Assembly (NCBI GenBank): GCA_030044695.1
Contig: JASIDM010000182.1
Location: 1-5,302 of the forward strand
Source: Thermoplasmata archaeon
GTDB lineage: Archaea > Thermoplasmatota > Thermoplasmata > Lutacidiplasmatales > UBA184
Length of the DNA: 5,302 nucleotides
Reading direction: 5' to 3'
In this document: piece by piece, positions 1-5,302 of the stretch
How the letters are laid out: each line of letters starts with the position of its first letter
How positions within the stretch are numbered: position 1 is the first letter of the stretch
Made by a program: the position numbers and the translations under genes
The notes under the pieces: generated by a model
Told to the model about the DNA's origin: nothing
The model's input: the letters and a program-made list of their open reading frames with translations, nothing else
The model's database searches: none

Positions 1-677
1 CCACGGCCGCGACGGCCGAGCGGTCGTCGGCGGCCAGGCCACGACTCCTCGCGGAGGTCCGGGCGGGTCTCGCCTACCTCCGACGGGCGACGGGGCTGTT
101 CCAGATGACCCTGGCGTTCCTCGTGTCGAACTTCCTGTTCTCGATCGTCCTCACGTTCCTGGTGGTTTACACCTCGCGCGTCCTCCACGGAGATGCCCTG
201 GTCTACGGCGGGATCGAGGCGGCGATGGCCGCGGAGTGGGGGATCGGCGGTATGCTCGTGGGTCGTCTCGGCCTCACCCGCTACACCGGTCGACTCGCGG
301 CCCTGACGGGGCTCGTCGAGGGAGCGGTCGTCCTCGGTCTCGTGCTCGTGCCGTTCGTCGGCGTCGCCCTACCGCTCCTGCTGGTCGCCGGGATCTGGCA
401 AGGCCTGGTCAACGTCGCCTGGCTCAGCACCGTCCAAGCCGGGATCCCGCACGAGGTACAGGGGCGCTATCTCGCCACCGACAACGCGCTCAGCTACGCG
501 GCGATCCCCGCCTCCCAGATCCTCGGCGGCGCCCTGATCGTGGCCACCGGACTCCCCTCGACCTTCCTGGTCGCCGCCCTCGGCTCGCTGGCAGCGGGGC
601 TGGCGTTCCTCGCGCTAGCTCCGTTGCGGCGCGTGGGGTACGATCCTCGCCTCGGGAGTCGGGCGGAGCTGTCGTAG
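1..677 (+). CDS. Major facilitator superfamily transporter, C-terminal part (5' end outside window)
   Basis: This is probably a drug or metabolite exporter of the inner membrane, in the MFS_3/EntS-like group. The frame is open from base 3 to the TAG at 675-677, giving 224 residues with no start in view. An ATG at 105 lies inside the coding sequence: the residues before it (RLLAEVRAGLAYLRR) match the cytoplasmic loop that precedes transmembrane helix 7 in this family. The visible part holds about six hydrophobic helices, which fits the C-terminal half of a 12-helix carrier of about 400 residues. The segment IPHEVQGRYLATDNALS (residues 148-164 of the visible part) matches the conserved 'P.e..GR' loop of the family, and it is followed by a Gly/Pro-rich helix. 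The tail is short and hydrophilic. The gene converges on the minus-strand surface-protein gene. The substrate cannot be told from sequence. MFS membership is fairly sure; the subgroup is less so. Confidence 0.85.
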   Translation, partial: TAATAERSSAARPRLLAEVRAGLAYLRRATGLFQMTLAFLVSNFLFSIVLTFLVVYTSRVLHGDALVYGGIEAAMAAEWGIGGMLVGRLGLTRYTGRLAALTGLVEGAVVLGLVLVPFVGVALPLLLVAGIWQGLVNVAWLSTVQAGIPHEVQGRYLATDNALSYAAIPASQILGGALIVATGLPSTFLVAALGSLAAGLAFLALAPLRRVGYDPRLGSRAELS

Positions 678-688
678 CGCGCCGGCGT

Positions 689-721
689 CGGACCGCTGCC
701 TCCGCCGGAGCGACCGGTCCG
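689..721. repeat. Inverted repeat in convergent gap, possible bidirectional terminator hairpin
   Basis: CGGACCG at 689-695 is matched by CGGTCCG at 715-721, a perfect 7-bp stem around a 19-base loop. The loop itself holds the near-palindrome CTCCG-C-CGGAG (700-710). It lies 11 bases after the transporter stop and 44 bases beyond the stop of the facing surface-protein gene, where a shared terminator would sit. No T-run follows on either strand. Archaeal terminators usually depend on T-rich tracts, so a terminator role is only possible. Confidence 0.35.
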
Positions 722-765
722 CTCGCGCTACGGACCCCCGTGGTCTCGGGCCGACGCGCGGTCGC

Positions 766-2309
766 TCACGGGGGAACGCGACGGGTCCGCCGGGTCCGCG
801 AGATCGCCACGGCCGCCGCGAGCACGGCCGCTCCAGCGAGCGCACCGGCCACGGCGTACCCTTCCCCGGCGGGCAGCCCGAACCAGCCCGACGCCGGCGC
901 GGAGCGGACGAACGTCACCGGCGTCACGTTTCCGGCCGCACGGATCGCCACGGAGCCGCTCGCCGGGCGACCCGGTAACCCGCCACCCCACGCACGGTGT
1001 AGGCGTACGTCCCGTCGGGTTCGTTGAAGAGGATGGAGGAGCCGGAGGAGAACCGGCCCGCGCCGTCGACGACGACCGACCAGTTCGTGCCCGGGGCCAG
1101 CCCGATCTCGGTGAACTGGGCGACGCAGGTGTACTGGGAGAAGTTCAGCGCGACCTGAAGGTCCGCTCCCTGCACGACGAGGTCGCCGGGGCTCGCGTTC
1201 ACCGTGCAGCCGTCCAGGGGGCCCACGGCGTAGCGGTACGTCGCGTTCGCCACGTCGAAGCTCAGGTCGGTCCCGAAGGTCGCCAGGCTCGAGTTCCCGG
1301 AAGGGCCCGCGAGGGCTACGCTCCACTCGGCACCGCTGGGGAGGTCGGTCGCGAGGAACGACACGAAGCAGCTCGAGCAGGGGCTCGCGTAGCCGACCTC
1401 GACCGAGAAGCCCGAGATCGCGGCGTAGGTGGTCGCGGTCGAGCTGTTCTCGGCCAGGGTCAGCCAGGCCAGGCTCTCGTCGAAGAGGACGCTGAGGGTG
1501 CTGGCGGTCCCGCCGGCGCTCACGGGGGTCCGCACGTAGATCGTCTCGGGCACCGGGGTCGCCCCCGGAAGGTCCACCGTGACGGCGTACTCGGTGTTCC
1601 TGGGCGCGGAGGCGTTGGCGCTCAGGGCGAGATCGAACACCAAGTCGTCCGGCTCGAGGCCGGTCTCCCCCGGCGACCAGATCGTGCTCGTGTTCCTCGG
1701 GAGCCCACTCGTCCAGTCCGAGAGGTACCCCGTGAACGCGTTCGAGCCGAAGTACGGGCACGTCGTCGCGTTCGTGGCGGGCGGCACGGGCGGACACCCC
1801 CGGACGGTGGTGGAGCCGGCGGTGTACGTCGTGGCGTTGGTCAGGTCCGTCGACCAGACCGAGCTGATCACCCCGTCCTTCGCCGCGTTCAGGCAGACGA
1901 TCGAGCCGCTGGCCGAGAGCGCCAGGGGGTCGGCGCGAGACCCGTTCGCGTTGGGGGTGGAGCAGGTCGAGGAGTTGCCTTCGGCGAAGGACATACCGGA
2001 GATCGAGCCTGCCGTGGTAGCGTAGGCCCCTAGGACCCGGAACCCGTAGGCGAGCGCGGGCACGGTGGGGGCCCCAGCGGATCGTGGGACCATGGAGTGT
2101 CCCTCGATCGCACCCTCCACGACCCCCTCCGAGCCCGCGGCGAGAGCGAGGTCGGCCGCACGGCCTCCGACCGCTCCCGGAGCGGGGGCGGAGAGCATCA
2201 GGCCGACGCCGCTCACCGCGATCAGCAGCCCGGCCAGAAGGGCCGGGGCGACCGCGCTGGCTCGCGTCAGAGCCGTTCGCCTCCGGCCGTGGAACCCCGG
2301 CGTTCGCAT
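766..2309 (-). CDS. Secreted or membrane-anchored surface protein with PEGA-like repeats, carrying a one-base frameshift
   Basis: Function is unknown; the architecture is that of an archaeal cell-surface glycoprotein. The ATG at 2309 opens a frame that runs to a TGA at 924 (461 residues). Its last 13 residues are out of character, and the natural continuation is in another frame, ending at the TGA at 766-768. Adding one base in the GGG at 965-967 gives 514 residues. In order: a basic N-terminus and hydrophobic segment (about 18-40, signal peptide or anchor); a Ser/Thr/Asn-rich region (about 85-300); two related beta repeats (about 315-390 and 397-467) with 'PSGAEWSVAL' and 'APGTNWSVVV' cores; a C-terminal membrane helix (about 485-503); and a basic tail RTRRTRR. 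There are 13 N-x-S/T sequons and 8 cysteines, including CSSC at 311-314. No clear Shine-Dalgarno or TATA box precedes the start. The frameshift may be a sequencing error or a real lesion. Confidence 0.8.
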
Positions 2310-2411
2310 CAGGTCTTGCCCCCGGGAACGGGACCGAGCCTTGCGCCTAGGTCCGGCCGCCTCGCCGTTACCCTAGACCGCCCGAACGGCTCCGGGGCAG
2401 GCGAGACCGGC

Positions 2412-2423
2412 CCCGGCGCCGGG
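2412..2423. repeat. 12-bp perfect palindrome in gap upstream of the surface-protein gene
   Basis: CCCGGCGCCGGG reads the same on both strands. It lies in the 143-base gap between the small membrane protein and the surface-protein start, about 100 bases ahead of that start. Such palindromes arise easily in DNA this GC-rich, so a role as an operator is only conjecture. Confidence 0.3.
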
Positions 2424-2440
2424 ACGCCGCGGTCCGCGAC

Positions 2441-2466
2441 CCCTCGGCAGGGTCAGAAGCCGAGGG
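2441..2466 (-). terminator. Hairpin enclosing the stop codon of the small membrane protein gene, possible terminator
   Basis: CCCTCGGC (2441-2448) and GCCGAGGG (2459-2466) form a perfect 8-bp stem with a 10-base loop. The loop contains the TGA stop (2453-2455) of the minus-strand small gene. It is the strongest inverted repeat seen in the gaps between genes. No T-tract follows on the minus strand, so it could equally protect the transcript end or affect termination of translation. Confidence 0.35.
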
Positions 2467-2614
2467 CGATGAGGATCAGGAGGACGATCACCACGATCAT
2501 GCCGGCGCGGACCCAGTGGAACATCATCGTCGTGTTCTGATCGATCCGACGCAGCAGGTCATCGCTCGACATCCCCGAAGCCAGCGTTCCGGCGCCCGGC
2601 ATTTGTCCGACCAT
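2453..2614 (-). CDS. Small single-pass membrane protein (39-53 residues), function unknown
   Basis: The frame ends at the TGA at 2453-2455. In-frame ATGs lie at 2614 (53 residues), 2602 (49) and 2572 (39). The conserved-looking core starts at the last of these: a charged stretch MSSDDLLRRIDQNTTMMFHW, then a membrane helix of about 17 hydrophobic residues ending in ALGF right at the C-terminus. Almost every codon ends in G or C, as in the large genes here. The 'LLRRIDQNT..FHWVR' then helix pattern resembles small proteins of bacteria and archaea with a short amphipathic segment before a terminal helix. It is predicted to sit in the cytoplasmic membrane with its N-terminus inside. None of the three starts has a clear Shine-Dalgarno. 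The 2614 start has a weak TATA-like TCATACG about 25 bases upstream, which would suit a leaderless transcript, so it is chosen here with low certainty. It lies 98 bases after the zinc-ribbon gene on the same strand. Confidence 0.65.
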   Translation of the reverse strand: MVGQMPGAGTLASGMSSDDLLRRIDQNTTMMFHWVRAGMIVVIVLLILIALGF

Positions 2615-2643
2615 GCCCTGCCCAGCCTTGCCGAGCGTATGAG

Positions 2644-2708
2644 CCGGTCCCCCACCGGACGCGGAGGGGCGACGGACCGCCGGGGTCCGCAGCCTCGCTC
2701 GATCGAGC
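2644..2708. repeat. Three inverted repeats in the gap between zinc-ribbon and small membrane protein genes
   Basis: Within 65 bases there are CCGGT/ACCGG (2644-2648 and 2654-2658, 5-base loop), CGGACC/GGTCCG (2673-2678 and 2684-2689, 5-base loop), and the 12-bp palindrome GCTCGATCGAGC (2697-2708). The last begins 4 bases after the zinc-ribbon stop in the minus-strand sense. Together they could fold into consecutive hairpins in the minus-strand transcript and act in termination or processing. No T-run is present. Confidence 0.35.
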
Positions 2709-2712
2709 CCGG

Positions 2713-3234
2713 CTACAGCCCCGAGCCGTGCGTCGTGTAGTTGGCCCAGACCGTGACGTTCTCGTACGCGTCGCTCTCCGCGGAGAACTCGTAGGGGAAG
2801 AGGCTACCTCCGAAGCCGAACGCGCCGAGGGTCCCGTTCCCGTCGTAGACCGTTCCGCCGAACGTGATGATCGAGAGGTTGACCCAGCCGCTGCCGACCG
2901 CCGACCAGCCGCCCTGGAGGGTCACGGTGAGGGGGAAGCTCGCCACCGTGGCGGAGGGCACCCCCGGTTCGAGGGCGAGCCGCGTCGACCAGTGGTGATG
3001 GACCGTGCCGAAGACCTCCGCGGCGACGACGACCCCGACCGCGCTGACCACGACGACGACCACCACGACCAGGATGATCGCGATCTGGAGGCTCGAGAGG
3101 CGACGGGGTCGGCGGCCGGCCGGCGTCGTCGTGGGGGGCGGGACCGGTGGCCCGATCGGGGTCCCGCAGGAGCCGCAAAAGGCGGCGCCGGGGGGGACGA
3201 GACCGCCGCACTGCGGACAGTTCGTTCCCGCCAT
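2713..3234 (-). CDS. Zinc-ribbon protein with one membrane span and an extracellular domain
   Basis: A 173-residue membrane protein of unknown function. Residues 6-23 hold a zinc ribbon with CPQC (6-9) and CGSC (20-23), the usual four-cysteine knuckle pair of small archaeal and bacterial zinc-ribbon proteins. A Pro/Thr linker (29-39) and an RRPRR patch (41-45) follow. A strongly hydrophobic helix spans about 49-73 and contains eight valines in a row. The remaining 100 residues are polar and aromatic with four N-x-S/T sequons (N119, N133, N159, N165), which suggests they face outside and may be glycosylated. By the positive-inside rule the zinc ribbon is cytoplasmic. The ATG at 3234 is supported by the ribbon beginning at once after it and by a short GAGGG just upstream, though the 2-base spacing is tight. 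The gene follows the metal-permease gene with a 133-base gap. A role as a membrane sensor or adaptor is conceivable but unsupported. Confidence 0.85.
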   Translation of the reverse strand: MAGTNCPQCGGLVPPGAAFCGSCGTPIGPPVPPPTTTPAGRRPRRLSSLQIAIILVVVVVVVVSAVGVVVAAEVFGTVHHHWSTRLALEPGVPSATVASFPLTVTLQGGWSAVGSGWVNLSIITFGGTVYDGNGTLGAFGFGGSLFPYEFSAESDAYENVTVWANYTTHGSGL

Positions 3235-3270
3235 CGCCCTCGGAGGCGAGTCCCCTGGGATGGCTCCGGA

Positions 3271-3278
3271 CTAAAAAC
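3271..3278 (-). promoter_or_regulatory. T-rich tract upstream of the zinc-ribbon gene: candidate TATA box or terminator tract
   Basis: On the minus strand the sequence reads GTTTTTAG, an A/T island in very GC-rich DNA. It lies about 40 bases before the zinc-ribbon ATG. A TATA box there would place transcription start roughly 25 bases downstream, leaving a leader of about a dozen bases that contains the GAGGG near the start. It is also about 90 bases past the permease stop, so it may instead end transcription of the metal-transporter operon. Both roles are compatible. Confidence 0.4.
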
Positions 3279-3333
3279 GTCGTGGCGGACGCGAAGCGGG
3301 GTGCCGACGAGCGCCGCGGTGTCGGGGTCGCCT

Positions 3334-3355
3334 GCTCGCGGGCTCCCACCCGAGC
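3334..3355 (-). terminator. Imperfect hairpin just after the permease gene, weak terminator candidate
   Basis: GCTC and GGG on one arm (3334-3337, 3340-3342) pair with CCC and GAGC on the other (3349-3355), leaving a 2-base bulge and a 6-base loop. It starts 12 bases after the permease stop in the minus-strand sense. The nearest T-run on that strand is about 55 bases further on, so this is a weak call. Confidence 0.22.
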
Positions 3356-3367
3356 GCCGTGCGCCGG

Positions 3368-4864
3368 TCACTCCGGTAGGACGGTCGACGCGGACGGGCG
3401 GAGCGCCGCACCTCGGGCCAGTGCCCGTCGATACCCCAGGAACGCCACGGCGTTGCCCACGACCGGCACGGGCATGAGGACGGCGCCGGAGCGGAGGACG
3501 ACCTGGTCGTAGCGCGAGCCCGCCCCCCAGCTGCCGACCGCCTGGCCGTAGAGCCCGATCACGGCGAGGACGACCCCCACCGCGAGGAGCGGGACGCCGA
3601 ACAGGATCATCACCGGCGCGAGGGCGTAGCCGGTGAGGTTGAGGCGGGCGCCCGCGAGGTACAGGTCGAGCCCCCCGAGGGCCAGGTACACGCCGAGCGT
3701 TCCCGTGACCATGAGGTACGCCGGCCGGGTGAACTCGCGCGACGCCGTCGCCAGGCGTCGGAAGCCGAGCAGGTAGAGCGGGTAGGAGGCGGCCCCGACC
3801 CCGGCGCCGGCCAGGAGCAGGACGACCCCGAGCCGCGCGTGGTCCCACAGCTCGCCGGACGCCCAGGACCCGGTCCCCCGGGCGAGGAGCGTCGGGACCA
3901 GCACGACGGTGCCGGCCAGGAGGAGACCCTGGGCGAACGCTCCCGTCAACGCGGCGTCGCGCAGCGACCGCACGCCCTCCGGCTCGGCGGCGTCCAGCGC
4001 CTGCAGGAACGCCGACCTCCGCAGGACGCCGGCGCCGCGCACGCAGAGGTACTCTCCGAAGGCGATCGCCGTGATGAAGAAGCTCACCGGCGCGTTCAGG
4101 TAGAACGCCAGGAAGAGGCCCGCCCACACCGAGGTGACGGCGAGCAGGACCGAGACGAGCACGGCGGTCCCGACCCGGGAGGTCAGCCGGACCGCCACCG
4201 CCGCCGGGGTGACCATCAGGGCGAAGATCAAGAGGACGCCGATCACCTGCACCGCGAGGGAGATCGTCACCGCGAGGAGCAGCAGGAAGGCGAGGCTGAG
4301 GAACAGCATCGGCAGCCCCTTCGCCTCGGCGACGTCCTCGTCGAGCGACGCGAACAGCAGCGGCCGATAGACGACGGCGACCGCGACGAGGACCGCCAAC
4401 CCCGCCCAGACCGTGAAGCTGACCTGGGAGGCGCTGATGCCGAGGATCTCGCCGAAGAGGATGGAGTACGCCTGCGTCGCGTACCCCTGATACAGGCCGA
4501 TGAAGAGCAGCCCCAGCCCCAACGTGAAGGCGAGCACGGTCCCGATCTCGACGTCGCGGTTCGACGCCCGGGTGCCGAGGAGGGCCATCCCGCTGCCCGC
4601 GGCCATCGTGAACAGCAACAGGCCGTACACCGGCTGCACCCCGACCAGGACCGCCGCGGCGGCGCCGGAGAAGCCAGTGTGCCCGAGGGCGTGGGAGGCG
4701 AACGCCGATCGCCGCAGCACGACGAAGTAGCCGACGATCCCGGCGGCGATGGCGATCACCGTCCCGGCCTCGAAGGCGTTCCGCATGAACGAGAGCGCCC
4801 ACATGAGGCGCAGGTCGGTGACGAAGTTCCAGCTGAACGGCTCGCCCGACCAGAGGTTGCTCAT
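3368..4864 (-). CDS. ABC-3 family (ZnuB/MntB-type) metal-ion permease fused to an extra C-terminal membrane domain
   Basis: The membrane channel subunit of a divalent metal importer (zinc, manganese or iron class), 498 residues. Residues about 26-285 are the ABC-3 domain: FMRNAFEAGTVIAIAAGIVG opens the first helix; LRRSAFASHALGHTGFSG (50-67) is the family signature; FASLDEDVAEAKGLP (171-185) is the cytoplasmic loop that docks on the ATPase; and VIGVLLIFALMVTPAAVAV (207-225) is the conserved late helix. Family members usually end near 260-300 residues. Here a polar linker (about 286-302) leads into about 195 further residues with roughly five hydrophobic helices (near 305-327, 344-367, 381-404, 412-438, 456-478). 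This resembles archaeal multi-span families such as DUF973 or DUF996 only in style. The ATG at 4864 overlaps the ATPase stop as ATGA and has GGAGG 4 bases upstream. The frame stays open further upstream to an ATG at 5041, but that stretch is Arg-rich shadow of the ATPase. The metal cannot be assigned. Confidence 0.9.
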   Translation of the reverse strand: MSNLWSGEPFSWNFVTDLRLMWALSFMRNAFEAGTVIAIAAGIVGYFVVLRRSAFASHALGHTGFSGAAAAVLVGVQPVYGLLLFTMAAGSGMALLGTRASNRDVEIGTVLAFTLGLGLLFIGLYQGYATQAYSILFGEILGISASQVSFTVWAGLAVLVAVAVVYRPLLFASLDEDVAEAKGLPMLFLSLAFLLLLAVTISLAVQVIGVLLIFALMVTPAAVAVRLTSRVGTAVLVSVLLAVTSVWAGLFLAFYLNAPVSFFITAIAFGEYLCVRGAGVLRRSAFLQALDAAEPEGVRSLRDAALTGAFAQGLLLAGTVVLVPTLLARGTGSWASGELWDHARLGVVLLLAGAGVGAASYPLYLLGFRRLATASREFTRPAYLMVTGTLGVYLALGGLDLYLAGARLNLTGYALAPVMILFGVPLLAVGVVLAVIGLYGQAVGSWGAGSRYDQVVLRSGAVLMPVPVVGNAVAFLGYRRALARGAALRPSASTVLPE

Positions 4865-5302
4865 CGCCCCTCCTCGCCGCGCTCGTCCTCGCCCCCGACG
4901 ATCACGAGGTTCCCCCGCGAGTCGCGGAGCACCTCGACGCGGGCCTCGTACAGCTCGCTGAGCCGGGACGAGGTCAGCACCTCGCTGGGGGGGCCGGTGG
5001 CGACCTTGCCGTTGGCGATGTAGATCACCTTGTCCAGGCACTTGATCATCGGGTTGATGTCGTGGGCGACCAGCAGGGTCGTCACGCCGCGCCGCAGGAC
5101 CAGGCCGTGGATCGTCTCGACGAGCTCCCGGCTCCGTCGCAGGTCGAGGTTCGAGAGCGGCTCGTCCAGCAGGAGCATCTCCGGATCCCCGACGAGCGCC
5201 TCGGCCAGGAAGACCCGCTGCAGCTCGCCGCCGGAGAGCGCGCCGAGCGGCTTCGGGCCCAGCTCGTAGGCGCCGACGTCCTCGAGCGCCCGCTCGGCCG
5301 CC
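4861..5302 (-). CDS. ATP-binding subunit of the metal-ion ABC importer (ZnuC/MntA-type), C-terminal part
   Basis: The ATPase that powers the neighbouring permease, acting on the cytoplasmic face of the membrane. The last 146 residues are visible; the Walker A half lies right of the window. In order within the visible part: signature motif LSGGELQRV (22-30), Walker B MLLLDEP with catalytic Glu (42-48), D-loop SNLD (50-53), and switch histidine in LLVAHDINPM (76-85). The tail NGKVATGPPSEVLTSSRL and a following LYEARVEVLR segment match the end of metal-type ABC ATPases. The frame continues through the window edge, so the ATG at 5178, inside Walker B, is not the start. After the signature it reads FLAEAL where relatives usually have an Arg (LARAL), a mild oddity. 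The gene ends in an acidic and basic low-complexity tail and overlaps the permease start by 4 bases. The assignment to an ABC ATPase is certain; the metal class follows mainly from the ABC-3 permease partner. Confidence 0.93.
   Translation of the reverse strand, partial: AAERALEDVGAYELGPKPLGALSGGELQRVFLAEALVGDPEMLLLDEPLSNLDLRRSRELVETIHGLVLRRGVTTLLVAHDINPMIKCLDKVIYIANGKVATGPPSEVLTSSRLSELYEARVEVLRDSRGNLVIVGGEDERGEEGR
4868..4875 (-). promoter_or_regulatory. Shine-Dalgarno site that fixes the permease start
   Basis: The minus strand reads GAGGAGGGGCG immediately before the ATG at 4864, with the GGAGG core (4869-4873) 4 bases from the start. It lies inside the last codons of the ATPase gene and sits with a 4-base ATGA overlap, which supports translational coupling of the two subunits. 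Confidence 0.7.

Noticed and set aside
958..975. Programmed ribosomal frameshift in the surface-protein gene
   Set aside because: No slippery heptamer fits the reading frame (GUC GCC CGG) and no strong stimulator was seen. A missing base in a short G-run is simpler.
236..1027. A 263-codon plus-strand open frame
   Set aside because: It overlaps the MFS transporter out of frame and runs into the end of the surface-protein gene; the product is Arg/Pro-rich with no recognisable domain.
766..1797. A 343-codon minus-strand frame as a gene of its own
   Set aside because: Only its last 67 codons look like protein, and they complete the surface protein after a one-base shift. The rest is Arg-rich shadow.
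1579..2376. Plus-strand frames opposite the surface-protein gene
   Set aside because: They are antisense shadows. The minus-strand product has a signal segment, sequons and repeats.
2369..2380. CTAGGGTAAC as a promoter element for the surface-protein gene
   Set aside because: It is too GC-rich for a TATA box and lies about 60 bases from the start, with no supporting Shine-Dalgarno.
2922..4802. A 626-codon minus-strand open frame
   Set aside because: It runs across the permease and zinc-ribbon genes in another frame. The product is Arg/Gly/Pro-rich low complexity with no domain, as expected where stops are rare in GC-rich DNA.
3839..5023. A 394-codon plus-strand open frame
   Set aside because: It is antisense to the permease, with a product rich in Glu, Asp, Gln and Arg. 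The permease strand has clear family motifs, so this is a shadow.
4865..5041. Upstream ATG at 5041 as the permease start
   Set aside because: The extra 59 residues are an Arg-rich out-of-frame reading of the ATPase gene. The ATG at 4864 has a GGAGG site and the ATGA overlap.
5176..5178. ATG at 5178 as the ATPase start
   Set aside because: It lies within the Walker B motif, and the signature motif is in frame upstream, so the gene continues past the window edge.

Overview
The window is very GC-rich, with third codon positions almost all G or C. It looks like part of an archaeal chromosome, most likely a GC-rich member of the Thermoplasmatota. That placement is an inference from protein style: a Ser/Thr/Asn-rich surface protein with repeats of the 'GLAPGTNWSVVVDG' type, a zinc-ribbon protein with one membrane span, many N-glycosylation sequons, and a GGAGG-type ribosome binding site. 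No rRNA, tRNA, CRISPR array or mobile element was seen.

Layout: (1) 1-677, plus strand: the C-terminal half of a major facilitator exporter whose start lies left of the window. (2) 678-765: a short convergent gap with an inverted repeat. (3) 766-2309, minus strand: a large secreted or anchored surface protein. Its last 67 residues lie in another frame, so it carries a one-base frameshift near 965-967. (4) 2310-2452: a gap with palindromes. (5) 2453-2614, minus: a very small single-pass membrane protein. (6) 2615-2712: a gap with three inverted repeats. (7) 2713-3234, minus: a zinc-ribbon protein with one membrane span and a Val-rich helix. (8) 3235-3367: an intergenic region with the only clear T-rich tract near a gene start. 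(9) 3368-4864, minus: an ABC-3 (ZnuB/MntB-type) metal-ion permease with an extra C-terminal membrane domain. (10) 4861-5302, minus: its ATPase, running off the right edge.

The ATPase and permease overlap by four bases (ATGA) and form one translationally coupled operon for uptake of a divalent metal such as zinc or manganese. The metal cannot be decided here, and no binding protein or regulator is visible; they may lie further right. The next three minus-strand genes all encode envelope proteins and may form a second unit starting at the T-rich tract. A functional link between them and the metal transporter is not shown.

The points most worth a second look are the repairable frameshift in the surface protein, the permease fusion, and the tiny membrane protein with a hairpin around its stop codon.
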